A stretch of DNA of 33,530 nucleotides from the NCBI RefSeq assembly GCF_023156385.1, contig NZ_JAKZAK010000038.1:1-33530 (forward strand), written 5' to 3'. The position numbers were made by a program, and so were the translations under genes. Below are positions 15,245 to 23,176 of the stretch, piece after piece; position 1 is the first letter of the stretch, and each line of letters starts with the position of its first letter. The notes beneath the pieces are model-generated. The model was given only the letters and a program-made list of their open reading frames with translations, ran no database searches and was not told the origin of the DNA. This stretch comes from Marinobacter xestospongiae (GTDB lineage: Bacteria > Pseudomonadota > Gammaproteobacteria > Pseudomonadales > Oleiphilaceae).

Positions 15245-16069
15245 TTACATCGGCAGCATCTGTGTCACGACGCGACGAGTGCGTTCCTCAATTTCCGGCA
15301 GCGCTTCTTCTTCCTTCATGTTCATCTGGTTCGCCCAGACGGACAGGCGGATACCATGAGGGAAGTAGTTGCTGGTTCGTGTTGCGGTCGCGCCGGACGC
15401 ATTGCCCTGAGCGGTGCCACCGCCAGAGGCCATACGACCGTTGTGAGTGCCCGCAACATCACGGGTACCGCTGGCAGAACCCGTAACCATGGTGAACTCA
15501 ACCGGCTCGGAGTGGTATTCCTCCAGCACCACGTCGATGATCAGTGCCCACTCGCGAGGACGCGAGGCATTGCTCAGGCCAGCGCCAACCAGGCCACCGA
15601 CACCAATACCGGCAGCGGCGCCAGCCAGGTTGCTGTCGGTCGCTGCTGCTACAGCGATACCGGTGCCAATCCCGGTTGCTGCACCGGCGATGGCACCCAT
15701 GGTGCCGGCCGCGATCGCACCGCCGGACTCAGGCTCCACTTCGCCGAAATAACGCGTGGAGGCACGCAGACGATACTTGGCAGTCGACGGATCGTTCACA
15801 ACCGACCAACCCTGCTCCCGGGCAGATTCCTTCAGCAGGTTCAGCAACTCAATATCGCTGTCACTGATATTACGATAAGAGATGTACACCGTACGATCGC
15901 CACCAGCGGGCGGCTCCAACTGAGGCGGTGGTACGACCCAAACGGTGCCACTGCGGGCTTCTGCATATTTATTGTCAGTCAGGCTGCCGAGCTGGCGAGA
16001 TACCGAAGTACAGCCAGCGAACAGTGCCGCGACCAGCATCAGCACTGCGGCCAATCTAATTGATTTCAT
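15245..16069 (-). CDS. traT: TraT-like complement-resistance lipoprotein
   Basis: A 274-residue lipoprotein from the ATG at 16069 (GAGGA ribosome site); an upstream in-frame start at 16096 is unlikely. The lipobox LFAGC places the acylated cysteine at residue 20. The body follows the TraT pattern: a WVVPP strand, RTVYISYRNISDSDIE (59-74), GWSVVNDPSTAKYRLRAS (87-104), then a glycine/alanine-rich amphipathic stretch (about 117-165) that in TraT inserts into the outer membrane, and a C-terminal region beginning EWALIIDVVLEE. Plasmid TraT (about 244 residues) blocks conjugation into the host and gives serum resistance. No tra, mob or oriT sequence is near, so this is a chromosomal homologue with an unproven role. 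It is transcribed alone. Confidence 0.82.
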   Translation of the reverse strand: MKSIRLAAVLMLVAALFAGCTSVSRQLGSLTDNKYAEARSGTVWVVPPPQLEPPAGGDRTVYISYRNISDSDIELLNLLKESAREQGWSVVNDPSTAKYRLRASTRYFGEVEPESGGAIAAGTMGAIAGAATGIGTGIAVAAATDSNLAGAAAGIGVGGLVGAGLSNASRPREWALIIDVVLEEYHSEPVEFTMVTGSASGTRDVAGTHNGRMASGGGTAQGNASGATATRTSNYFPHGIRLSVWANQMNMKEEEALPEIEERTRRVVTQMLPM

Positions 16070-16138
16070 TGCGTTCCTCTTTTCCCTAAATACCAATTTG
16101 AGAATCCGTGCGTCCCGTTTCAGGCCGTCGAAAAATAA

Positions 16139-16196
16139 GCGGAGGGAATCGGAGAACCAACCGACTGGAAAGCGGACCGCACTCCCTTACCTCCGC
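16139..16196. repeat. Spaced inverted repeat upstream of the TraT-like gene
   Basis: GCGGAGG (16139-16145) matches CCTCCGC (16190-16196) in reverse, with 44 bp between. The spacer 16070-16284 otherwise holds no gene. It lies where the promoter of the TraT-like gene should be, so an operator is possible but weakly supported. Confidence 0.3.
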
Positions 16197-16284
16197 GTTA
16201 CCAAATCCTAATCTTTATTGGCCCTCGTTGGAAGGCCCCATACGTAGCACAGGGCTGTGCAACTGGCCTGGCGCAATCACCGCC

Positions 16285-16320
16285 ATAAAAAACCCGCCGT
16301 TCGGACCGAACGGCGGGTTT
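16285..16320 (-). terminator. Intrinsic terminator of pnp
   Basis: A 14-bp perfect stem (16291-16304 with 16306-16319) is followed, on the minus strand, by six T residues. It lies 28 bp after the pnp stop and ends the long housekeeping block. The A/T runs on both sides make it potentially bidirectional. Confidence 0.92.
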
Positions 16321-16347
16321 TCGCTTACAGGACAGTCAGCCCCGGAA

Positions 16348-18456
16348 TCAGAATTCCGTCGGCTGCTCGCCCTCTTTGACTTCCTTCATGGAGAGCTTGA
16401 CGCGACCACGGTTGTCCACATCCAGCACCTTGACCAGCACTTCCTGGCCTTCGCTGAGTTCGTCGGTCACGTTCTCAATGCGACGCTCGGAGATCTGGGA
16501 GATATGCACCAGACCATCCTTACCCGGCAGGATGTTAACGAAGGCACCAAAGTCCACAATGCGCTCAACGCGGCCACTGTAGATTGCGCCGACTTCAATC
16601 TCGGCGGTGATTTCCTGAACCCGCTTCATCGCCGCCTGGGCAGACGCCTGGTCTTCCGCGTAGATCTTGACGTTACCGTCGTCGTCCAGATCGATGGAGG
16701 CACCGGTTTCGTCGCAGATTCCACGGATGGTGGAGCCACCCTTACCAATCACGTCACGGATCTTGTCCGGATGGATCTTGATGGTGGTGATGCTCGGCGC
16801 CCGTGAGGACAGCTCGGTACGCGGCACAGAGATGACTTTCGCCATTTCACCAAGGATGTGCTGACGTGCGTCGTAAGCCTGCTGCAGGGCGATTTCCATG
16901 ATCTCGTCGGTGATGCCGTTGATCTTGATATCCATCTGCAGGGCAGTCACACCCTCAGCGGTACCGGCAACCTTGAAGTCCATGTCGCCGAGGTGATCTT
17001 CATCACCCAGGATGTCGGTCAGAACGGCGAACTTTTCACCCTCCTTGACCAGGCCCATGGCAATACCGGCCACCGGCGCCTTGATCGGCACACCGGCGTC
17101 CATCAGTGCCAGGCTGGAGCCACAGACGGAAGCCATGGAGCTGGAACCGTTGGACTCGGTAATCTCAGACACCGCACGAATGGTGTACGGGAACTCTTCC
17201 AGAGTCGGCATTACGGCAGCCACACCACGCTTGGCGAGACGACCGTGACCAATCTCACGACGGCCCGGGCTGCCCATACGGCCAGCCTCACCTACGGAGT
17301 AGGGAGGGAAGTTGTAGTGGAACAGGAACGGGTCCTTACGCTCACCTTCCAGGGCGTCGATGATCTGGGTGTCACGGGCGGTGCCCAGCGTGGTGGTCAC
17401 GATGGCCTGGGTTTCACCGCGGGTGAACAGAGCGGAACCGTGGGTGCTTGGCAGTACGCCGACTTCCACCTCGATCGGGCGCACAGTCTTGGTGTCACGA
17501 CCGTCGATACGGGGCTTGCCGTCGATGACAGACTGGCGAACGGTCGCCTTCTCAACCTTGCCGAAGTACTTCTTCACTTCGTCTTCGGACGGTTGGCCTT
17601 CCTCTTCACCGGCCAGCTTCTCGACCGCAGCCGCCTTCAGCTCACCCAGACGGGCGTAGCGGTCCATCTTGTCACGGATGGTGTAGGCTTCGTCGATGCC
17701 GGCGGCAAATTCGCTGCGGATAGCCTCAAGCAGCTGGGTGTTCTCGGCTTCCGGGGTCCACTCCCAACGGGGCTTGCCGTTTTCGGCGGCGAAGTCCTTG
17801 ATGGCCTGGATCGCCACCTGCATTTCCTGGTGGGCGAACAGAACGCCTCCCAGCATCTGGTCCTCGGTCAGCCCCTTGGCTTCGGACTCAACCATCAGCA
17901 CTGCATCTTCGGTGCCTGCCACAACCATGTCCAGCAGAGATGTTTCCAGCTCCTGGAAAGTCGGGTTGAGGAAGTAGCCGCGATCGTTCTCAAAACCAAC
18001 CCGGGCCGCACCAATCGGACCGTCAAAGGGAATGCCGGAGATCGCCAGAGCAGCGGAGGCGGCCAGCATGGCAGCGATGTCCGGGTCCTGGGTCTTGTTG
18101 GCGGACATAACCGTCAGAACGACCTGAACCTCGTTCATATAGCCATTAGGGAACAGCGGACGGATAGGACGGTCGATCAGGCGGGAAGTCAGGGTTTCCT
18201 TCTCGGAAGGACGACCTTCACGCTTGAAGAAGCCTCCCGGAATCTTACCAACGGAGTAGGTCTTTTCCTGATAGTTCACGGTCAGCGGGAAGAAACCCTG
18301 GCCCGGCTTGGGCTCCTTGGCGCCAACAACCGTACCCAGAACGGATACATCGTCGATGGTTACCAGTACTGCACCAGTGGCCTGACGGGCAATGCGTCCA
18401 GTCTCGAGGGTGACGGTCTTGCCGCCGAGTTCAAATGTTTTCTGTACCGGATTCAC
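16348..18456 (-). CDS. pnp: Polynucleotide phosphorylase
   Basis: PNPase degrades RNA 3' to 5' by phosphorolysis and is part of the RNA degradosome. The 702 residues show two RNase PH cores (about 1-220 and 310-545) joined by an alpha-helical linker, then a KH domain (GxxG in IRDVIGKGGSTI, about 555-615) and an S1 domain (about 622-690, GAIYSGRVERIVDFGAFV). Diagnostic segments include FFKREGRPSEKE, RPIRPLFP, FLFHYNFPPYSVGE and SPGRREIGHGRLA. Translation starts at GTG with AAGGAG upstream. It lies downstream of rpsO, from which it is separated by a hairpin-rich spacer, matching the rpsO-pnp organisation known for PNPase autoregulation. Confidence 0.98.
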   Translation of the reverse strand: MNPVQKTFELGGKTVTLETGRIARQATGAVLVTIDDVSVLGTVVGAKEPKPGQGFFPLTVNYQEKTYSVGKIPGGFFKREGRPSEKETLTSRLIDRPIRPLFPNGYMNEVQVVLTVMSANKTQDPDIAAMLAASAALAISGIPFDGPIGAARVGFENDRGYFLNPTFQELETSLLDMVVAGTEDAVLMVESEAKGLTEDQMLGGVLFAHQEMQVAIQAIKDFAAENGKPRWEWTPEAENTQLLEAIRSEFAAGIDEAYTIRDKMDRYARLGELKAAAVEKLAGEEEGQPSEDEVKKYFGKVEKATVRQSVIDGKPRIDGRDTKTVRPIEVEVGVLPSTHGSALFTRGETQAIVTTTLGTARDTQIIDALEGERKDPFLFHYNFPPYSVGEAGRMGSPGRREIGHGRLAKRGVAAVMPTLEEFPYTIRAVSEITESNGSSSMASVCGSSLALMDAGVPIKAPVAGIAMGLVKEGEKFAVLTDILGDEDHLGDMDFKVAGTAEGVTALQMDIKINGITDEIMEIALQQAYDARQHILGEMAKVISVPRTELSSRAPSITTIKIHPDKIRDVIGKGGSTIRGICDETGASIDLDDDGNVKIYAEDQASAQAAMKRVQEITAEIEVGAIYSGRVERIVDFGAFVNILPGKDGLVHISQISERRIENVTDELSEGQEVLVKVLDVDNRGRVKLSMKEVKEGEQPTEF

Positions 18457-18843
18457 GGTAACTCCTTAATTCGATAGCTCATCTTTGTAATCGCCAATCC
18501 GGCATCAAAGTCCGCCGATTGGCCACGTTTTACTACACTTACCGCGTCACGGCTCTGTTGCGATGAACGAAAGCGACACCTGTCAGAAAGCTAACAGGCT
18601 GTTGCAAAACCCCGGCTATGCCAGGCCTTTCAACAACCTGCTATCAATAGCGGCTTTCCATTGTGACAGGGAGTCCTTACAAATCACCGGTGGAACCGGA
18701 AGGCGGCACGGTTAGCGGTATTGCCTGCACCAGGGCTCTGGCGGCCAACAATATCACTGGAGAGAAGCACACCCGACGGCAACGCCGCCGGGCGCAGGCC
18801 AGGACCAACAGGCCCTGACCAACAGTCGTCGAATCCAGACGGA
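18457..18843 (-). promoter_or_regulatory. rpsO-pnp spacer with three hairpins
   Basis: This 387-bp spacer has no credible gene. On the minus strand it contains: a 10-bp stem after rpsO (18771-18793, loop GTT), probably the rpsO terminator or processing site; a long imperfect hairpin (18596-18639; AGGTTGTTG with CAACAGCCT, core CCTGGC-ATA-GCCGGG followed by GTTTT); and a hairpin just before pnp (18494-18522, CCAATC with GATTGG plus GGC/GCC). In E. coli the equivalent pnp leader is cut by RNase III and used by PNPase for autoregulation. The same is inferred here. Confidence 0.55.
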
Positions 18844-19113
18844 TCAGCGACGCAGACCCAGACGCTGGATCAGCTCAAGGTAGCGATCAGCGTTCTTGTT
18901 CTTCAGGTAGTCCAGCAGCTTACGACGCTGGTTAACCATCCGAATCAGGCCACGGCGGGAATGGTGATCCTGCTTGTTGGCCTTGAAATGGCCCTGCAGC
19001 TTATCGATGTTGGCGCTCAGCAGTGCTACCTGTACTTCAGGAGAACCGGTATCGCCTTCACCTTGCTGGAAGTCCTTAACGATCTGTGCCTTCTCATTGG
19101 CAGAAAGTGCCAT
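18844..19113 (-). CDS. rpsO: 30S ribosomal protein S15
   Basis: An 89-residue S15, the family's usual length. It binds the central domain of 16S rRNA and bridges to the 50S subunit. Hallmarks are TGSPEVQVALLSANI (22-36), the HHSRRGLIRMVNQRRKLLDYL segment (50-70) that contacts rRNA, and the end LIQRLGLRR. GAGGTGA precedes the ATG. It lies 95 bp after truB; the spacer carries a small hairpin (CCCG-AAA-CGGG) and could hold the rpsO promoter and the autoregulatory leader, but I see no clear promoter. Confidence 0.98.
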   Translation of the reverse strand: MALSANEKAQIVKDFQQGEGDTGSPEVQVALLSANIDKLQGHFKANKQDHHSRRGLIRMVNQRRKLLDYLKNKNADRYLELIQRLGLRR

Positions 19114-19208
19114 AACTCACCTCATTGGTTGCGATGCATATAAAAGGTCCAGCCGAACCGCGCATCTCTACAGCCCGGCTAATACGGCCCCACCCGTTTC
19201 GGGGTAGG

Positions 19209-20129
19209 TCAGCCGTGTTTTACCAAACGACGTGGAACGATCTTGCAGCCGTCGCCTTCGGCAAATCCTTCTCCCAGCCCGACAAATCCGCGGTCGCCAT
19301 ACAACCGCACCGGACCGGATATAGAATGGCCCGATATTCTAACCGGTTGGCCGTTCAATATCGATACCAGCGATGCCCCTTCCAGGGTCAACTCCGGGAA
19401 CATGCTCAATGCCGCATCGGGCTTGACCAGCAGGCCATCCAGGCTTTCGCCCCGCTCCCGCATGGCCTCCAGATCGTCCACCCGATGTACCTGGTCCAGA
19501 GTAAAACCGGCGGCCAGCGTTCGACGCAGGGTGGTAACATGGGCACCACAGCCAAGCGCCTCACCAATATCGTCAACCAGCGAGCGGATGTAGGTGCCCT
19601 TGGTACACTTCACCGCCAGATCGATTTCATTGGCGCGGACATTCAGCAGAATCAGTTGGTAGATCGTAACCGGGCGGGGTGGGCGCTCAACCTCAATGCC
19701 CTCACGAGCATACTCGTACAACGGCCGCCCTTTGTGCTTGAGCGCCGAGTACATCGAGGGAACCTGTTGGATATCGCCGCGAAAATGTGCCAGTACTGGC
19801 TCCAGGGCGTCCTCGTCCAGACCTTCCGGCACCGGACGCTCATCGACCACCGCCCCTTCGCTGTCGCCGGTTTCGGTACGAACGCCGAGACGAGCGGTGG
19901 TGATGTAAGCTTTGTCACTGTCCAGCATCAGCTGGGAAAACTTGGTGGCCTCACCAAAGCACAGCGGCAGCACCCCCGTCGCTAGCGGGTCCAGCGCACC
20001 GGTGTGGCCGGCCTTGGCGGCACCGTACAATCGTTTGACCTGCTGCAGGATACCGTTGGAGGTGACCCCCTGCGGCTTGTCGATCACCAGAATGCCGTTA
20101 ACATCACGACCTTTGCGTCGACGACTCAA
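19209..20129 (-). CDS. truB: tRNA pseudouridine-55 synthase TruB
   Basis: TruB converts U55 in the T-loop of tRNAs to pseudouridine. The 306 residues hold the catalytic Asp47 in GHTGALDPLATG, the N-terminal NGILVIDKPQGVTSN, KAYITTARLG, and the motif CTKGTYIRSLVDDIG, followed by a C-terminal PUA-like region (about 245-306). Translation starts with TTG, which shares bases with the rbfA stop (TTGA) and has GAGGAG about eight bases upstream. No in-frame ATG or GTG exists before the conserved NGILVIDKP, so the TTG is required. The overlap couples it to rbfA. Confidence 0.97.
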   Translation of the reverse strand: MSRRRKGRDVNGILVIDKPQGVTSNGILQQVKRLYGAAKAGHTGALDPLATGVLPLCFGEATKFSQLMLDSDKAYITTARLGVRTETGDSEGAVVDERPVPEGLDEDALEPVLAHFRGDIQQVPSMYSALKHKGRPLYEYAREGIEVERPPRPVTIYQLILLNVRANEIDLAVKCTKGTYIRSLVDDIGEALGCGAHVTTLRRTLAAGFTLDQVHRVDDLEAMRERGESLDGLLVKPDAALSMFPELTLEGASLVSILNGQPVRISGHSISGPVRLYGDRGFVGLGEGFAEGDGCKIVPRRLVKHG

Positions 20130-20548
20130 GAACCCGACTCCTCTGGTGACTCCGAGTCATCGCCCTGATCCACCGCAGGCTTGTCGTCTACCGCCTTACG
20201 GATCAGCGCATCCATTCTGCGGCTCTGCCCAAGCAGGCTGTCAAAGTGGAAACGCAGCTGGGGCACCACCCGCAGCTTCATGGCTCGGCCAACCTGTCCC
20301 CGCAGAAAGCCTGCAGCTTTGCTGAGTACCGCCAGAGACTCTTTCACCTCGGGCGAGTCGGCATTCAATTCGTCGGTTGTCAGCAGGGAAATGTAGATAT
20401 CAGCGTAGCCCAAATCCCGGCTCACCTTGACCGCGTTGACGGTCACCATACCCACACGGGGATCCTTGATCTCACGCTGAATCAACTGCGCGAGTTCCCG
20501 CTGCATCTGGTCGCCGATTCGATCGATTCGGCTGAATTCTCTTGGCAT
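20126..20548 (-). CDS. rbfA: Ribosome-binding factor A
   Basis: RbfA assists late 16S rRNA processing and 30S maturation, especially in the cold. From the ATG at 20548 it has 140 residues beginning MPREFSRIDRIGDQMQ, as the family does; a possible start at 20581 would add 11 unusual residues. It shows the KH-type core with KDPRVGMVTVNAVKVSRDLGYADIYIS and the terminal motif LRVVPQLRFHFD. The tail after residue 120 is acidic and variable. It follows infB after a hairpin and overlaps truB by four bases. Confidence 0.97.
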   Translation of the reverse strand: MPREFSRIDRIGDQMQRELAQLIQREIKDPRVGMVTVNAVKVSRDLGYADIYISLLTTDELNADSPEVKESLAVLSKAAGFLRGQVGRAMKLRVVPQLRFHFDSLLGQSRRMDALIRKAVDDKPAVDQGDDSESPEESGS

Positions 20549-20574
20549 GTCGCGCCTTCGGATTATCTCGGCAG

Positions 20575-20604
20575 AAAACACGGCGCCCCGTCAGCCGGGG
20601 CGCC
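20575..20604 (-). terminator. Hairpin with short T-run between infB and rbfA
   Basis: A 9-bp GC stem (GGCGCCCCG 20582-20590 with CGGGGCGCC 20596-20604, loop TCAGC) is followed on the minus strand by GTGTTTTC. As it lies inside the operon, it probably reduces expression of the downstream genes or protects infB mRNA. Confidence 0.6.
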
Positions 20605-20627
20605 TCCTGGTCCGGGGAACGCCGGTA

Positions 20628-23159
20628 TTAACCAGCGGATTCCAGCTTACGCTCAACCTTGACCCGATCAAACACCTCGATCTGGTCACCGACCTTCACG
20701 TCGTAGCCCTTAACCCCGATACCACACTCCATACCGTTCCGGACTTCCTGAACATCGTCTTTGAAGCGACGCAGGGATTCCAGCTCACCTTCAAAGATCA
20801 CCACGTTGTCACGCAGGACCCGGATCGGCTTGTTCCGGAACACCGTGCCTTCGGTCACCATACAGCCGGCCACCTGGCCAAACTTCGGCGACCGGAAGGT
20901 ATCCCGAACTTCGGCAATACCAACAATGTCTTCCCGGAATTCCGGCGCCAGCATCCCTGTCAACGCGGCTTTCACGTCATCAATCAGGTTATAGATGATG
21001 CTGTAGTAACGCAGATCCAGACCTTCCTGCTCCACCAACCGCTTGGCGGCGGTATCGGCACGAACGTTGAAGCCGAAGATTACCGAACCGGTGGCCATCG
21101 CCAGACTGACGTCGGTCTCGGCGATACCGCCCACACCAGAGGACACCACCTTCACCTGGACCTCGTCGTTGCCCAGATCCTGCAGAGCCTTGACGATGGC
21201 TTCCAGAGAACCACGGACGTCGGTCTTGAGGACCACGTTGAGATTCTTGACCTCGTCTTTGCCCATGTTCTCGAACATGTTCTCCAGCTTGGCCGCCTGC
21301 TGGCGCTGCAGCCGTTGCTCGCGTTCGCGAGTCTGACGGAACTCAGCCAGTTCTTTCGCCTTGCGCTCATCCGCAACCGCGAAGAACTCATCACCGGCAT
21401 CGGGGGTTCCATTCAGGCCCAGAATCTCAACCGGGATGGAAGGGCCAGCAGTCTGAACCTGAGATCCGGTCTCGTCCATCATCGCCCGGACTTTACCGAA
21501 GAAGCCACCGGCAACGACCATATCTCCACGCTTCAGGGTACCGTTCTGGACCAGTACCGTGGCGACGGAACCTCGGCCGCGCTCCAGACTGGATTCCACC
21601 ACTACACCTTTGGCCGGTGCGTCAGGGGAGGCTTCCAGTTCCAGAATCTCGGCCTGCAGCAGAACCGCCTCCAGCAGTTCCTCAATGCCCTGACCGGTGT
21701 GTGCGGAGACCGGCACGAACTGGACATCGCCGCCCCAGTCTTCCGGGATCACTTCCAGTGCGGACAGCTCATTCTTGATGCGATCCGGATCAGCCTCTTC
21801 CTTGTCCATCTTGTTGACAGCGACGACCAGCGGCACGCCGGCGGACCGGGCGTGTTGAACCGCTTCCTTGGTCTGCGGCATTACGCCATCGTCGGCCGCA
21901 ACCACCAGGATAACGATGTCGGTGCACTGGGCACCGCGAGCACGCATGGCGGTAAACGCGGCGTGGCCGGGGGTATCCAGGAAGGACACCATGCCGTGAT
22001 CGGTATCAACGTGGTACGCACCGATGTGCTGGGTAATACCACCGGATTCACCGGCAGCTACCTTGGTGCGACGGATGTAGTCGAGCAGCGAGGTCTTACC
22101 ATGGTCAACGTGACCCATCACGCTTACCACCGGCGCGCGCTTGGACTTCTCGCCCGCCTCAAACTCGATGCCGCTCAGCACTTCTTCTTCAAACGCGTCT
22201 TCGCTCACTGTCTTGGGCTTGTGGCCCAGCTCTTCAGTGACCAGAACGGCGGTTTCCTGATCCAGTGCCTGGTTGATGGTGGCCATGACACCCATACCCA
22301 TCAGGGTCTTGATGACGTCCGCCGCTTTAACGGCCATACGCTGGGCCAGTTCGCCCACCGCGATGGTTTCGGGGATTTCTACTTCTCTTACCATTGGCTT
22401 GGTCGGCCTTTCGAAGCCGTGTCGCTTCTCTTTGGATTTCTTTTTCGCGCGCATTGGCTTGCGCAGCGTCGTATCTTCATCGTCCACAGAAATGACCGGC
22501 TTCTCGGCCGGGCGGTTACGGGGACCACGATGACCCGCCGACTTTTTCTTCGGCTTGCCGTCATCGGCGTCGTCGCGACCGCGCTCTTTTTCCTTCTTCT
22601 TCTTCGCCTTGCGGTCCTTGTTATCGGCATCCACAGGCGGTGGAACCGGAACTTCCTCCGGCGCAGGCTCGGCAGCCTCAACGGGCGCTTCCACTTCCGG
22701 CTCCGGCTGAGTCTCTTCTTGCGCCGGCGCCTCTGCGGCTGGCGCCTCGGCAGCTTCTGTCGCGACGGGCGTCTCGGCCTGCGGAGCCTCAGCAACCGGA
22801 GCTGCGGCTTCTACCGTCTCTTCGGCAACGTCAGGCGCATCCGCATCCGGCTGAACCTCGGCTCGCTTGACGTAAGTGCGACGCTTGCGAACCTCGACAT
22901 TGACCGTCTTCGCACGGCCACTGGAACCACCGGCTTTAAGGGTGGTCGTGGTTTTCCGCTTGAGGGTGATCTTGCGGGGTTCAGCGTCCGACTCGCCGTG
23001 GTTCTTTCGCAAGAAGGCCAACAGCTGCTGTTTCTCTTCGCTGGATACCGAGTCATTCTCAGAGCGGGCCTTGAGGCCGGCTTCGACGATCTGGCGCAAT
23101 AAACGATCGACGGGAGCGCCAACATCTTCGGCCAGTTGTTTAACCGTTACTTCTGACAT
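20628..23159 (-). CDS. infB: Translation initiation factor IF-2
   Basis: IF-2 is the GTPase that brings fMet-tRNA to the 30S subunit and promotes subunit joining. The 843 residues begin with an IF2_N domain (MSEVTVKQLAEDVGAPVDRLL). Next comes a long low-complexity region (about 105-240), first Ala/Glu/Pro-rich and then Lys/Arg-rich, and a second IF2_N domain around 265-320 (EIPETIAVGELAQRMAVKAADVIKTLM). The GTPase domain has G1 GHVDHGKT (349-356), DTPGHAAF (G3) and NKMD (G4), followed by domains II, III and IV. The linker composition is the usual variable part. It is 17 bp after nusA with a GGAGG ribosome site. Confidence 0.98.
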   Translation of the reverse strand: MSEVTVKQLAEDVGAPVDRLLRQIVEAGLKARSENDSVSSEEKQQLLAFLRKNHGESDAEPRKITLKRKTTTTLKAGGSSGRAKTVNVEVRKRRTYVKRAEVQPDADAPDVAEETVEAAAPVAEAPQAETPVATEAAEAPAAEAPAQEETQPEPEVEAPVEAAEPAPEEVPVPPPVDADNKDRKAKKKKEKERGRDDADDGKPKKKSAGHRGPRNRPAEKPVISVDDEDTTLRKPMRAKKKSKEKRHGFERPTKPMVREVEIPETIAVGELAQRMAVKAADVIKTLMGMGVMATINQALDQETAVLVTEELGHKPKTVSEDAFEEEVLSGIEFEAGEKSKRAPVVSVMGHVDHGKTSLLDYIRRTKVAAGESGGITQHIGAYHVDTDHGMVSFLDTPGHAAFTAMRARGAQCTDIVILVVAADDGVMPQTKEAVQHARSAGVPLVVAVNKMDKEEADPDRIKNELSALEVIPEDWGGDVQFVPVSAHTGQGIEELLEAVLLQAEILELEASPDAPAKGVVVESSLERGRGSVATVLVQNGTLKRGDMVVAGGFFGKVRAMMDETGSQVQTAGPSIPVEILGLNGTPDAGDEFFAVADERKAKELAEFRQTREREQRLQRQQAAKLENMFENMGKDEVKNLNVVLKTDVRGSLEAIVKALQDLGNDEVQVKVVSSGVGGIAETDVSLAMATGSVIFGFNVRADTAAKRLVEQEGLDLRYYSIIYNLIDDVKAALTGMLAPEFREDIVGIAEVRDTFRSPKFGQVAGCMVTEGTVFRNKPIRVLRDNVVIFEGELESLRRFKDDVQEVRNGMECGIGVKGYDVKVGDQIEVFDRVKVERKLESAG

Positions 23160-23176
23160 ACTGGTCCTCCTCCCGA

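Noticed and set aside
15245..16069. TraT-like gene as evidence of an integrated plasmid
   Set aside because: No relaxase, tra gene, origin, att site or insertion sequence is nearby, and it is followed directly by conserved housekeeping genes.
16858..18477. 539-codon open frame antisense to pnp
   Set aside because: It is fully opposite PNPase and shows no motif; best explained as a codon-bias shadow.
18721..19143. Plus-strand open frame over the rpsO end and rpsO-pnp spacer
   Set aside because: It overlaps rpsO in antisense and has no motif or ribosome site.
20547..23102. 851-codon open frame antisense to infB
   Set aside because: It mirrors the third-position GC bias of infB, has no recognisable domain and overlaps a confident IF-2 gene.
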